Below, piece after piece: positions 41,607 through 50,986 of a stretch of 57,104 nt of DNA. The notes under the pieces were generated by a model. That model saw nothing but the letters and a program-made list of their open reading frames with translations, was not told the DNA's origin and ran no database searches. How positions within the stretch are numbered: position 1 is the stretch's first letter; every line of letters begins with the position of its first letter. Made by a program: the position numbers and the translations under genes. The stretch is taken from positions 1 through 57,104 of the forward strand of contig JBHELB010000037.1 of assembly GCA_041859045.1 (NCBI GenBank), read 5' to 3'. The DNA comes from JBHELB01 sp041859045. GTDB taxonomy: Bacteria > Hydrogenedentota > Hydrogenedentia > Hydrogenedentales > SLHB01.

Positions 41607-42511
41607 GGCGTTACCGTCCCCTTTGTGGAGGGATGCAGCCACTCCGCGAATTGGCGGGCCACCTGCGGAGCTCGCGGCCCGGGGCGCATGCCCGCGGAGT
41701 CCGTGTATATGTAGATCCGGCCGTTCTGCACCGCGGGAAGGCTCGAGAGCGGCTTCCAGTCGTCGATGAAACGCTGTTGCTCGTCCAGGGCCAGATTCTC
41801 GCCACAGTGCAGTTCGATAATCGCCTCAGGCGCGCGCATGACCACAGATTCCTTCGAGACCTCCAGGTAATTTCGCGCCGCGTCTGAAAAGAGATTCTCG
41901 CCTCCGGCTAGATCCACCAACTCGGACAGAAACGACGTTGGCCCTGCGGTGTTCAGACTGGTCAGGTCGTGCGTTGAACGCCCAGTGATGATCAAGACTC
42001 TTAGGCGTGGCTGGTTGGCCACGGATGCGCGCACGGCGCTGAACTCGGCATTCATCCGTGCCCGCAGAGCGTCGGCCTCAGACACGCAATCCAGCGCTTG
42101 GCCGATGTCGGCGATCCCGCGATCGATGCCGGCCAGACTGTCCATTTCCACGTGCAGCACTTGCAGACGTTGTAGCTGGGCGAACTCAGCCAACTTTTCA
42201 TGGCGCCCAGGAAGGATCATCAGTTCCGGTTGGATGCGCGTCAGTTTTTCAAAATCGGGGTTCAGATAATCGCCGACGACCGGAACCTTTAGCACGGCCT
42301 CGGTGGGATAGTCGCAATAGGTCGTTCGGCCGACAACTCGTGCGCCTTGTCCCAACGCAAAAACTGTCTCGGTGATGTGCGGTCCGAAACAGACGACGCC
42401 GGTATGCGTGGGGGCGGACGAAGAGGGTTGCTGCCCGCAGGCTGTCAAGAGCACCATCGCGGCGCCAGCACATCCCAACGTAAGCAAAAATCGACGGCGG
42501 CCCCTGCCCAA
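41603..42511 (-). CDS. ABC transporter substrate-binding lipoprotein (BtuF/FecB type)
   Basis: The 302-residue periplasmic binding lipoprotein has a signal with RRRFLLTLGCAGA and a lipobox LTAC-G. Residues CFGPHITETVFALGQGARVVG are the BtuF/TroA-type opening, followed by PVVGDYLNPDFEKLTRIQPELMI. The start is TTG with AAGGAG upstream; no ATG or GTG is nearby. Cobalamin is the likeliest ligand given corrinoid genes close by, but siderophore-type ligands cannot be ruled out; no cobalamin riboswitch is seen upstream. Confidence 0.88.
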   Translation of the reverse strand: MGRGRRRFLLTLGCAGAAMVLLTACGQQPSSSAPTHTGVVCFGPHITETVFALGQGARVVGRTTYCDYPTEAVLKVPVVGDYLNPDFEKLTRIQPELMILPGRHEKLAEFAQLQRLQVLHVEMDSLAGIDRGIADIGQALDCVSEADALRARMNAEFSAVRASVANQPRLRVLIITGRSTHDLTSLNTAGPTSFLSELVDLAGGENLFSDAARNYLEVSKESVVMRAPEAIIELHCGENLALDEQQRFIDDWKPLSSLPAVQNGRIYIYTDSAGMRPGPRAPQVARQFAEWLHPSTKGTVTP

Positions 42512-42614
42512 TGCTGCAACTCCTTACCCATCGCGGTTTGATGATTCGTCGCTGATGGTACCGGGAGGGCAAAGGACGATCAAGCCGCCGCCGTACGCTC
42601 GCCGTGTTTGCTCG

Positions 42615-44654
42615 CTATTCCCTTGCCCAGCGGTTCTTCCCAGGGCGCGGACCAGTCTGCTTCGGATCCGGGATGGGATACACGTTCTTGCCCTTCAACG
42701 CCGCGCCAGGACGCAAACGGAGGTCGCCGTTCTCCGCGTCGCGGAAGCCGGGGTCGCCCTCGAACCAGTTCTCTTCCATTACATTGTCCTCTTTGCGGGC
42801 TTCCCCCATGAAGTTGAGCGATTCCTTGCAGTTCACGGTGATGTTGCCGCGAAAATGATTGTTGAGCGCCGCGGCGGGACGATCGCTCAACGCGCCAACG
42901 CCCTCGGGATAACGCAGGGCATACGGCGGCTGCGTCGCGTTTACCGACGTAACACTCTTTTCGAGAGTAAGGTCCTTCCCGTTGAACCAGAACTGTCCCC
43001 AACCCATTCCACGACCATCGAGCCAGATGCCGAGTTCGCAGTCCACAAACACATTGCCCAGCACATAGTTGTCGCGTCCACCGCCCACCATCAGCCCGCG
43101 TCCGCCGCGAACGACCACGTTCTGCACAATCATCGTGCCGCAGAAAAGATCGTCGAGGTAGAGTACGTTCACGTCGCCCCGGCCGATATCGTGCAAATAG
43201 TTTTCGCGCAGGACATTGCCGCGCATCGCGAGGTCGCGGCCAGTATAGATGGCTCCGGCGTCGGAGGTGTCTATGCAGACATCGTGGATATGGTTGCGCG
43301 CAATCACGTTGTCGTTGCCAAAGAACAGAATCGCGCAATGCGGAGCGTGGGCAATCTCGTTTTGCTCGACGCAGTTGCCCACACCGGACACCGCCACGCC
43401 CGGACGGTACGTGCGCACCACGCGGGAGAATCGTTCGATGCGGTTATCGCGGACGTAGTTGCCGCTGGGGCTCAGTGTCGCGCGATCGCCGCCGGAAAGA
43501 TTGATGCCGCGCTCGCCCGTGTCGTGGATATAGCAGCCTGTGACGCCGCTCGCGGTGACGCTGGACAGGACTATTCCGTCTCCGCCGGTGTTGAAGATGT
43601 GACAATCGCTGATCTCAATGTTGCGGCTGCCCTGCGCGTTGATGGCGGTGGCGCGAGAAGACTCGAGCGTCAAGCCGTCAATGTGGATATTCGCCGCGTG
43701 ATGGATCTGGATCAACGGCGCGTTCAGCGTGGAGACCAAGAGCTCGTTTTGCTCCAACGGCGCGGGCGGCCAGAAGAAAAGCAGTCCGCGGGCTTGATCA
43801 ATGAAGTACTCACCGGGCGCGTCAAGCTCTTCAAGCAGGTTGAGCGCGTAGAACCGTTTCCCCGCCGTGTAGCCGTACGCGCCGTGCGGCGCTTTCGTGA
43901 CGATCTCGCTGGTTTCAGGCAACACGGCCTCGACCTGCACATAGTTATCGGCCCAGTCGTAGGTCCAATACCCGTGCAGCCACACGTCCCCGGTGTTTTT
44001 CCAGCGCGCCGGGCGGTCTCCCTCATACGTGAAGCGGTCGCCATGCTGCCCCCCCGGCACCGCGGCGATCTTGGCCCAACCGTCGTTGGGCCAGCGCGCA
44101 AGGGTCATCCGTTTGCCGCCAAAGAAGATCTCCGTGGCGTTCATCGGCGTGCTGTTGTTCTGACCGGAGGGCTTTAGACCGCTGAGGTCGGTTATGCCGA
44201 GGGCCTTCAAATCCGCTTGCACGACATGCGCGCGGGCTTCTTCTCCGAGCAGCGACAATGCCTCTGCGTTCGTCACTGGCGCAGTTTCTTTCACCGCGAC
44301 TGCGCCGACGAACCGCGCGCCGCGTTTTCCGGCACGGTAGACGACGGGGTGGCCGTCCGTGCCGCCGTCGAATCCCAGAAGCTCGAAAGCGGCTTTGCGA
44401 AAGAACGTACCTTCGATAACAACAGTGACACCTTCCGGCGGATTGGGGTTGTTGTGGCGTAGCGTGCGAATCTCGTCGCGCGCACGCTCCAGCGTCGCGA
44501 ACGGACCTTGTTTCGTGGCGGCGTTGGGCTTGGCGCTTCGCCCGGTCCACGTGTCGTCGCCATCGTTCGAGACATAGAGCGTCAGGTCCGCCCAGCTTGT
44601 GGCGCATATCGTCAGTGCCACTGTGGCAAAAAACAAGAATCCCCTGATTCTCAC
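42615..44654 (-). CDS. Secreted right-handed parallel beta-helix protein
   Basis: The 679-residue protein has a signal peptide (residues 1-22) and the common front LYVSNDGDDTWTGR then GPFATLERARDEIR of secreted beta-helix proteins. About residues 330-600 hold many PbH1-type coils (e.g. NIEISDCHIFNTGGDGIVL). Such proteins are polysaccharide lyases or hydrolases; the GH141 group shares this front, but no catalytic residues can be assigned. The start is GTG with AGGGGAGGG upstream. It follows the cyclase gene after 25 bases and may share its transcript. Confidence 0.82.
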   Translation of the reverse strand: MRIRGFLFFATVALTICATSWADLTLYVSNDGDDTWTGRSAKPNAATKQGPFATLERARDEIRTLRHNNPNPPEGVTVVIEGTFFRKAAFELLGFDGGTDGHPVVYRAGKRGARFVGAVAVKETAPVTNAEALSLLGEEARAHVVQADLKALGITDLSGLKPSGQNNSTPMNATEIFFGGKRMTLARWPNDGWAKIAAVPGGQHGDRFTYEGDRPARWKNTGDVWLHGYWTYDWADNYVQVEAVLPETSEIVTKAPHGAYGYTAGKRFYALNLLEELDAPGEYFIDQARGLLFFWPPAPLEQNELLVSTLNAPLIQIHHAANIHIDGLTLESSRATAINAQGSRNIEISDCHIFNTGGDGIVLSSVTASGVTGCYIHDTGERGINLSGGDRATLSPSGNYVRDNRIERFSRVVRTYRPGVAVSGVGNCVEQNEIAHAPHCAILFFGNDNVIARNHIHDVCIDTSDAGAIYTGRDLAMRGNVLRENYLHDIGRGDVNVLYLDDLFCGTMIVQNVVVRGGRGLMVGGGRDNYVLGNVFVDCELGIWLDGRGMGWGQFWFNGKDLTLEKSVTSVNATQPPYALRYPEGVGALSDRPAAALNNHFRGNITVNCKESLNFMGEARKEDNVMEENWFEGDPGFRDAENGDLRLRPGAALKGKNVYPIPDPKQTGPRPGKNRWARE

Positions 44655-44679
44655 GTGTTTCCCTCCCCTTTTGGAATCG

Positions 44680-46320
44680 CTACGTTTTCAGCGCGACAAC
44701 CTCAAACGCGTGTTCCGGCGCTTCTTTTCCCTTGAGCATGACGGTGCCGATGGGACGTACCTCGACGTGCGCGCGGACGTACTCATAGGTGGGTGCGGCG
44801 ATGACGACTTGTCCGGGACCCGCGAGTGAACACAAGCGCCGCGCGGTGTTGACGCGGTCGCCGACGACCGTGAACTCCATGCGTTCGGGCGACCCGACGA
44901 AGCCCGCGATCACGTCGCCCGTGCAGATGCCGATGCCCACTTCAAACTGCGGGATTCCGCGCGCGCCGCGTTCGACGTTCAACTCGGCGTTGCGCGCCTG
45001 CATGGCCATTCCGGCGCGCACCGCGCGGAGTGCGTCGTCCGGCGCGCTCAAGGGGGCGCCAAACACGGCCATGATCTCATCGCCAATGTACTTGTCCAGC
45101 GTACCCTTGTTGCCGAAGATAATGGCGGTCATCGCGGTGAAATACTCGTTCAGCATAGCGACAAGATCGGACGGCGCCATGCGCTCCGCTATGGTGGTGA
45201 AGCCGCGGATATCGCCAAACATGGCCGTGACGGTCGCTTTGCGTCCACCCAACTCGAGCGCGGCATCGTGGCGCAGGATTTCGTCCACGACGGCAGGCGA
45301 CAGAAAACGCCCCAAACTCGCACGTTTCTTCTCGGCCTCGACCATCTGGTGGTACAACTGGGTGTTGTAAATGGCCATCGCCGATTGGGAGGCCAGCGAG
45401 AGAAACAGTTCGAGGTCTTCCTCGTTGAACTCGTGCCCTGCGCGGCGGGAATCGAGGTAGATTGTGCCCAGGATGCGGTCTTCTACCTTAAGAGGCACGC
45501 ACATGGCGCTGGCAATTCGCTGTTGAATGATGCTTGCGCGCGCGGCGAGCGCATCCTGTGCGCCGGGGTTATACAGCACCGGCTCGCCGTCGAACGCGGC
45601 GCGCCCGGCAATACCCATACTCGGCGAACTCGCCTCAAGATCCTTGCCCATTTCCCGCGCCACACTGACGCACAACGCTCCGGTCTGTTCGTCGCGCAAC
45701 ATGATGAACCCACGATCGGCGTTCATTACTTCGATCGCGGTGTCGAGCACAGCGGACAGGCGCTGCTCAAGATCGAAATTCGAGGCGATGTGTTTGCTCG
45801 CGCGAAACAAGGCATCGAGACGGCGGTAGGCCCGGCCGATCTTGAGCATCTCGTCCTGGGCGGGGCGCGGCGTGGCCACGGCTGAGGTATCGGCTTGCGG
45901 CGTCTGGCCACGGCGACCGATCATGGTCAGATTGTCGCCCACGCGGTCCATTTCCGCGCGAATTTTCGAAATGTCCTGCGCCAACTGCGAGTCCGGGCGC
46001 GATACCGACGTTTCGGTGCGGCCCAGCGCGGTGTCGTCGCGGAATACGAGGCGGCACTTGCTGCCGAACCAGATCTCGTCGAGGTGCGTCAAGGCGCGTT
46101 CGACGATGCGTTGCCGGTTGACATACGTACCGTTCAGGCTGTTGAGGTCGATAAGGACAGTGGCGGCGCCGCGCTGCACGATCTTCGCGTGATGACGCGA
46201 CACCTCATCGGCCACCAGCATGACCGTATTGTCCTCGGCGCGACCGAAATGGACCTCCCCTCCCGTTAGGGGAAAGGTCATCGGGGCAACGCCCGGCTGC
46301 TCGATCACGAGTTGCGGCAT
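44680..46320 (-). CDS. FHA-GAF-class III adenylate/guanylate cyclase
   Basis: The 546-residue cytoplasmic protein has an FHA domain (residues about 1-95: VHFGRAEDN, SRHHAKI, DLNSLNGTYVN), a linker, a GAF domain (about 165-320), and a class III cyclase domain (about 350-530) with FGDIRGFTTIAE, LDKYIGDEIMAVFGAP and VVGDRVNTARRL. Both metal aspartates and the purine-binding lysine are present, favouring cAMP. FHA binds phosphothreonine, so it may be switched by a Ser/Thr kinase, with a small ligand at GAF. GAGGGAGG precedes the ATG. Confidence 0.92.
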   Translation of the reverse strand: MPQLVIEQPGVAPMTFPLTGGEVHFGRAEDNTVMLVADEVSRHHAKIVQRGAATVLIDLNSLNGTYVNRQRIVERALTHLDEIWFGSKCRLVFRDDTALGRTETSVSRPDSQLAQDISKIRAEMDRVGDNLTMIGRRGQTPQADTSAVATPRPAQDEMLKIGRAYRRLDALFRASKHIASNFDLEQRLSAVLDTAIEVMNADRGFIMLRDEQTGALCVSVAREMGKDLEASSPSMGIAGRAAFDGEPVLYNPGAQDALAARASIIQQRIASAMCVPLKVEDRILGTIYLDSRRAGHEFNEEDLELFLSLASQSAMAIYNTQLYHQMVEAEKKRASLGRFLSPAVVDEILRHDAALELGGRKATVTAMFGDIRGFTTIAERMAPSDLVAMLNEYFTAMTAIIFGNKGTLDKYIGDEIMAVFGAPLSAPDDALRAVRAGMAMQARNAELNVERGARGIPQFEVGIGICTGDVIAGFVGSPERMEFTVVGDRVNTARRLCSLAGPGQVVIAAPTYEYVRAHVEVRPIGTVMLKGKEAPEHAFEVVALKT

Positions 46321-46728
46321 GCGGTCCTCCCTCGCTTTCGATGATAGCCCGGCTCTCTCGTTGCGTCAACCCGCAGGGCGATCGCATTAAAGTTCCCGGG
46401 GTCCGCACGCAGTGCGCCCCGCTCTTTTCAATCCACGAAGCGGATGTTCGACCCTAGCCCCAGCAAAATCCGGTGGCCCCGCCAGGAAATGAAAGCCGGG
46501 GGTCTTTCTTGGGGAGAACCGCCCCCGGGTTCCATTTCTCGGCTGCGCCGCTCCGCTTCACCCAGGGCCGCGTTCTGCCATCCGCTCCGCGGATTAGAGA
46601 CAAGCCCTCCTTCGACACAACACCCCTGACGTTCTTTCCGAAGTTATCCGGCGACGTGTTTCTTTCTCTCATCGGATATCCCCGCTATACTGGGGCACCG
46701 GCGGAGACCGGAGAAGAAAGGACCGCAC
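46321..46728. other. Intergenic region with structured element
   Basis: No convincing gene is seen; a 72-codon minus-strand frame through the hairpin resembles no family. The stretch holds a long hairpin (46486-46538) and, near pepF, a -10-like TATACT (46686-46691) without a clear -35. Confidence 0.5.
46486..46538. repeat. Long hairpin, candidate structured RNA or dispersed repeat
   Basis: The 17-base arm at 46486-46502 (GAAATGAAAGCCGGGGG) pairs with 46522-46538 at 15 of 17 positions around a 19-base loop, in which TTCT/AGAA forms a further short stem. It is far from the ends of both flanking genes, so it is not a plain terminator. Confidence 0.5.
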
Positions 46729-48534
46729 ATGGCAACCTCGAAGCGAATACCCGAGCGCAGTGAAGTTCGGACCAACGATACCTGGGACTTGCGCCCGCTG
46801 TTCAAGAACGACGCGGAATGGGAGAAGGCCTTTAAACAATTCGAGGCGTCGATCCCGAAATTTGAGTCGTTCCGGGGACGTCTGGGCAAAGGCCCCAAAA
46901 TCTTGCGCGCATACTATGAGTTTGAGTCGGCATTCGACCGCGAAAGTGAGCGATTGCAGCACTACGCCTTCCTAAAGTCGGCCGAAGACGTCGGCAACAG
47001 TCGATACCAGGCCATGTTCCAGCGCTACATTCACGTTGCGACGCATGCGCAGGAGGCCGTCGCGTTTGTCGCGCCGGAGATCCAGGCGTTGTCCGCCGCG
47101 CAGACCAAAGCCTATCTCGCATCCAAAGAACTGGCCCGGTACCGCTTCCTACTTGAGAAGCTGCTGCGATATAAGCCGCATATTCTCTCGGAACCCGAAG
47201 AGCGCCTCCTGGCGATGCAGGGCGAGGTTGCGGGATCGGCCGATCGCATCTTCGAGCAACTTAACGACGCCGACCTGAAATTCGGTACGGTGGCGGACGA
47301 ACGCGGCCGCCGCGTCGAGCTTACGCAGAGTTCGTTCCGCTCGCTGCTCGATTCACCGAAGCGCTCCGTGCGTAAGGAAGCGTTCAATCAGTTCTACGCG
47401 CAGTACGACGCACACAAACACGCGCTCGCCGCAACACTCGGTTCCTCCGTGCTTCAGGACGTCTACGGCGCGCGCGCCCGGAATCACGCCTCGTGTCTGC
47501 ATGCGGCCCTTTTCGCCGACGATGTGCCGCCGACCGTCTACGACAGCCTGATCAAGGCGGTGCGCGGCGGGCGCTCGACTATTTATCGCTATCTGGAACT
47601 ACGCCGAAAGGCCCTGAAACTCAAAGACATTCACATGTACGACACGTACGTGCCGCTGGGCTCGATGCGGCGCATACGCACGCCGTACCCCAAGGCCGTG
47701 GAGATAGTATGCGAGGCGTTGTCGCCCCTCGGCACGGAATACGTGGAAACGATGCGGCAAGGCCTGCTCGAGGGGCGCTGGGTGGATCGCTATGAGAATC
47801 GCGGCAAACGCAGCGGCGCGTTCTCGGCGGGCGGTTTTGACGGCCCGCCGTACATCCTGCTGAACTACCAGGAGGACTCGTTCGACAGCGTCTTCACGCT
47901 CGCGCACGAGGCCGGGCATTCCATGCACACCTGGTACAGCGTCCGGAATCAGCCCTATCATTACTACAACTACACGATCTTCGCGGCGGAAGTAGCCTCC
48001 ACGTTCAACGAACTGCTGCTCAATGACTACCTGCTGTCGCGCGCGGAGGACCCGCAAATGCGTGCGTACCTGATCAACCGCGAGATCGACGAGTTGCGCG
48101 GCACGCTCATTCGCCAAACGATGTTTGCCGAGTTCGAGAAGATCATCCACGCCGCCGCGGAGGCCGGTGAGGCGCTGACGCTCGATCTGTTTCAGTACGA
48201 GTACCGCCGTCTGCTTGAGACGTATTTTGGCCCGGGTTTCACCATCGATCCGGCGCTAACGATCGAGGGACTTCGCATCCCGCATTTCTACCACGCCTTC
48301 TACGTGTATAAATACGCGACGGGCATCTCGGCGGCCGCCGCGTTGAGCGATCGCGTGTTGCGGGGCGGCGGCACGGAGCGCCGGGCATATCTGGCCTTCC
48401 TCGGCGGCGGCGGCTCGAAGTTTCCGCTCAACTTGCTGCGCGATGCTGGCGTCGATATGGAAAGTCCGAAGCCGGTGGCCACGGCAATGGCCCGGTTCAA
48501 GAAGCGCGTCAAGGAACTCGAAGAGCTGGTGTAA
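46729..48534 (+). CDS. pepF: Oligoendopeptidase F (M3 family)
   Basis: The 601-residue cytoplasmic zinc peptidase cleaves small peptides. Seen: TWDLRPLFKNDAEWEKAF at the front, the zinc site H393-E394-AG-H397 in LAHEAGHSMHTWYS, and later EVASTFNELLLNDYLL with the third ligand glutamate, plus the C-terminal FYVYKYATGIS. Length and motifs match PepF of the M3B group. No signal peptide. The phosphatase gene starts 3 bases after its stop. Confidence 0.95.
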   Translation: MATSKRIPERSEVRTNDTWDLRPLFKNDAEWEKAFKQFEASIPKFESFRGRLGKGPKILRAYYEFESAFDRESERLQHYAFLKSAEDVGNSRYQAMFQRYIHVATHAQEAVAFVAPEIQALSAAQTKAYLASKELARYRFLLEKLLRYKPHILSEPEERLLAMQGEVAGSADRIFEQLNDADLKFGTVADERGRRVELTQSSFRSLLDSPKRSVRKEAFNQFYAQYDAHKHALAATLGSSVLQDVYGARARNHASCLHAALFADDVPPTVYDSLIKAVRGGRSTIYRYLELRRKALKLKDIHMYDTYVPLGSMRRIRTPYPKAVEIVCEALSPLGTEYVETMRQGLLEGRWVDRYENRGKRSGAFSAGGFDGPPYILLNYQEDSFDSVFTLAHEAGHSMHTWYSVRNQPYHYYNYTIFAAEVASTFNELLLNDYLLSRAEDPQMRAYLINREIDELRGTLIRQTMFAEFEKIIHAAAEAGEALTLDLFQYEYRRLLETYFGPGFTIDPALTIEGLRIPHFYHAFYVYKYATGISAAAALSDRVLRGGGTERRAYLAFLGGGGSKFPLNLLRDAGVDMESPKPVATAMARFKKRVKELEELV

Positions 48535-48537
48535 GTC

Positions 48538-49374
48538 ATGGACGCCGAAGAGGCGAAACAACTGATCTGCTCCGAGCTGTGGGGTGGAAACCGCGCGGAG
48601 GCCCGGCGCGTAATCCTGCCGGGCCTTGAGGGGGCGGTGTATGCCCAACCCTGCGGCGGGGGCGTGGGCGGCGACGTGCACTACCTCTCCGCGTGCGGCT
48701 CCGGCGCTACCGCCCGCATCTGCTTGGCGGATGTCGCCGGGCACGGCGAGGACGTGGCGCGCGTGGGCGAGTGGCTGCACGGCCTCATGCGGCGTCACAT
48801 GCACTTTCCCGACCCCGGACGCACGCTTGTCGCGCTGAATCGCCGTGCAACGGAGCACGGTCTTTCGGCGCTGACAACCGCCGCGTGCCTAAGCTACGAT
48901 CTGCGCCACGGCCGCTTGCGATACTGCTACGCGGGGCATCCGCCGGCACTCGTATTCACGCGACGCGCGGGCGTGTGGCGAACGGTGGGCGTACCGGACG
49001 ACGGCGAGCGCACACCGCGCAACCTTCCGCTGGCCGTCGAAGCGGACACGGCCTATGACGTGCATATCGCACAACTCGAACCCGGCGATCGGTTGGTACT
49101 GTATTCGGATGGAGTCACCGAGGCCCCGGCGGCCGACCGGCGTCTTTTTGGCGTGAACGGCCTGCTGGCGGTGCTGGCCGGACACGACCAGGACGCGCCG
49201 CTTACCCTCGTAAAGGCCGTGGTCGAAGCGCTCGCGCAGCACGCAGGAACAAAGGCATTCGTGCACGACGACGTCACCATTATGGCGTTCGACGTGCAAC
49301 CGTACGAGAACAAATCGAAACTTTGGCTGATTACGAGAAACCACTGGCGAAAATGGCGCGCAAGACGCCGCTAA
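48538..49374 (+). CDS. SpoIIE/RsbU-type protein serine phosphatase
   Basis: The 278-residue PPM phosphatase lacks a sensor domain. Seen: CGGGVGGDVHYLS, ICLADVAGHGEDVA, LRYCYAGHPPALVF, LVLYSDGVTEA and HDDVTIMAFDV, which carry the metal-binding aspartates. Such enzymes dephosphorylate STAS proteins in partner-switching pathways. The only STAS gene here is the one in the dcw cluster, which lacks the usual target serine, so the partner may be elsewhere. The C-terminal tail is basic (RKWRARRR). The gene directly follows pepF. Confidence 0.88.
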   Translation: MDAEEAKQLICSELWGGNRAEARRVILPGLEGAVYAQPCGGGVGGDVHYLSACGSGATARICLADVAGHGEDVARVGEWLHGLMRRHMHFPDPGRTLVALNRRATEHGLSALTTAACLSYDLRHGRLRYCYAGHPPALVFTRRAGVWRTVGVPDDGERTPRNLPLAVEADTAYDVHIAQLEPGDRLVLYSDGVTEAPAADRRLFGVNGLLAVLAGHDQDAPLTLVKAVVEALAQHAGTKAFVHDDVTIMAFDVQPYENKSKLWLITRNHWRKWRARRR

Positions 49375-49399
49375 CGCTTAAAACCCGGAGGAGAGCACG

Positions 49400-50914
49400 A
49401 TGAACAGGATGAAATGGAGCGTGGCGATGGGTGTCGCGTTGCTCGCGTCCGTGGCGTGGGCACAAGGCGGGTTGGAGGGCCTTGTACGAATCGGCGACGC
49501 GCAGTCGCACCGCGAAAGCAGCTGCAACAAGAATCTGCAAAAGAACAACGACTCCCGTCCCATCGAGCCCGGCGAAACGCTGGTCTTGGGTGACCTCAAA
49601 GGTCCTGGTGTCATTACGCACCTCTGGTGCACGGTGGGCACGCCCAATCCGTTTTACCCGCGCGACCTTGTCTTGCGCATGTACTGGGAAGGTTCGGAAA
49701 AGCCAAGCGTGGAGGTTCCCCTCGGTGACTTCTTCGCCACCGGCTATCTCGTGGGCGCGGAAGTGAACTCCGTGCCGGTCGCGGTCTCGTCAAACGGCCG
49801 TGCGCGCAACTGTTACTGGCGAATGCCCTTCCGAAAAGCGGCAAAGATCACGGTGACCAACGAGAATACGGAATTGCGTATCAACTCGTTCTATTTCCAC
49901 CTGGATTGGGAAAGCCGTAAATCGCTCCCCAAAGACCTCGCGTATTTCCATGCGCAGTATCGCCAGGCGTATCCAACCACGCCGGGCGATTACACCGTGC
50001 TTGAGACCACAGGAAAAGGCCACTACGTCGGCACGGTACTCTCCGTGTTGCAGACGGAGATCGGGTGGTTTGGCGAGGGCGACGATTTCTTCTTCATCGA
50101 CGGCGAGGAACTGCCGTCGCTGCGCGGCACGGGCACGGAGGATTACTTCAGCGACGCCTGGGGTTTCCGCGCGTTTACGCGGCCGTACTACGGCGTGTCG
50201 GTTTACGACGGCAGCTTTCCCGGCGACACGATCACCGCGTACCGATGGCATATTGAGGACCCGGTGTACTTCTCGAAGTCGCTACGCTTGATGATGGAGC
50301 ACCGCGGCAGCGTGGTCTCGCCGCAGGGCGAGTTTCTGGCGAACTTCGTTGAGCGCCCCGACTGGTACAGCACCGTTGCGTACTGGTATCAGAACCCGAT
50401 CGCCTTTAGTTCGGGCATTCCGACACTGGCCGAGCGCCGTCCCCCCGTGCGCCTCATTCCCGCGGCGAGTCTTGGCGTCGAGGCGAAACCGGAGAAGGGG
50501 CTGGCAAAGGAGAAAATTGGCGTCGGCTATCTGCCGGGCGTGCCGGACGCCACGCTCGACTTTGCGTTCGAAATTACCGAGACAGGGACGTATCAGTTGC
50601 GCGCGTTTATGCCGTCCACCGTGGTAAGCGGCGTATATCAGGCGTTTCTCGACGGCCAACCGCTGCGCAGCCTCCGCGACTTCAACGGCGAGGGCGACGA
50701 TCCGCTGTGGGTATCGTTCGACACGCATCGCTTGGAAAAGGGCACGCACCATCTGCGCTTTGAAGGACGCGGCCTCTCGCCGAAGGACCGCTCGCTCGCG
50801 CCGAAGATGTATCACATCGGCATGGACTATCTGTCGCTGATGCGTCTGGAGGACCTCAAGGGCTATGGCGAGGCGCAGCGCAAGCTCATCGAAGAACGCG
50901 CCGCACAGAAGTAG
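49400..50914 (+). CDS. Secreted DUF2961 / GH172 family protein with C-terminal domain
   Basis: The 504-residue protein has a signal peptide (residues 1-21, ending AWAQG) and the GH172 core with GPGVITHLWCTVGT, LRMYWEGSEKPSVEVPLGDFFA, GEGDDFFFIDGEE and GTGTEDYFSDAWGF. It is about 150 residues longer than the paralogue at 19197-20252: the C-terminal part (about 360-504, e.g. FEITETGTYQLRAF) looks like an extra beta-sandwich of carbohydrate-binding type. Expected to act on furanose-type glycans outside the cell. It has a GGAGG site and a strong terminator follows. Confidence 0.88.
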   Translation: MNRMKWSVAMGVALLASVAWAQGGLEGLVRIGDAQSHRESSCNKNLQKNNDSRPIEPGETLVLGDLKGPGVITHLWCTVGTPNPFYPRDLVLRMYWEGSEKPSVEVPLGDFFATGYLVGAEVNSVPVAVSSNGRARNCYWRMPFRKAAKITVTNENTELRINSFYFHLDWESRKSLPKDLAYFHAQYRQAYPTTPGDYTVLETTGKGHYVGTVLSVLQTEIGWFGEGDDFFFIDGEELPSLRGTGTEDYFSDAWGFRAFTRPYYGVSVYDGSFPGDTITAYRWHIEDPVYFSKSLRLMMEHRGSVVSPQGEFLANFVERPDWYSTVAYWYQNPIAFSSGIPTLAERRPPVRLIPAASLGVEAKPEKGLAKEKIGVGYLPGVPDATLDFAFEITETGTYQLRAFMPSTVVSGVYQAFLDGQPLRSLRDFNGEGDDPLWVSFDTHRLEKGTHHLRFEGRGLSPKDRSLAPKMYHIGMDYLSLMRLEDLKGYGEAQRKLIEERAAQK

Positions 50915-50931
50915 ACGTGTCGCGAATGACT

Positions 50932-50975
50932 ATGGGCGCGGCCTCGTGAGAATTGGGGCCGCGCCCATGTTTTTC
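50932..50975 (+). terminator. Intrinsic terminator after GH172
   Basis: Perfect 12-bp stem ATGGGCGCGGCC/GGCCGCGCCCAT around a 13-base loop, followed by GTTTTTC. It lies between convergent genes; on the minus strand no U run follows. Confidence 0.9.
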
Positions 50976-50986
50976 AGAACACCTGA

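Noticed and set aside
42512..42614. Cobalamin riboswitch before the ABC importer
   Set aside because: The gap is only 103 bases and contains no B12-box-like sequence, too short for the usual riboswitch.
42372..44177. 601-codon open frame on the plus strand
   Set aside because: It lies antisense to the beta-helix gene, has no family motif, and is a codon-bias shadow; the minus-strand gene has a signal peptide and a ribosome binding site.
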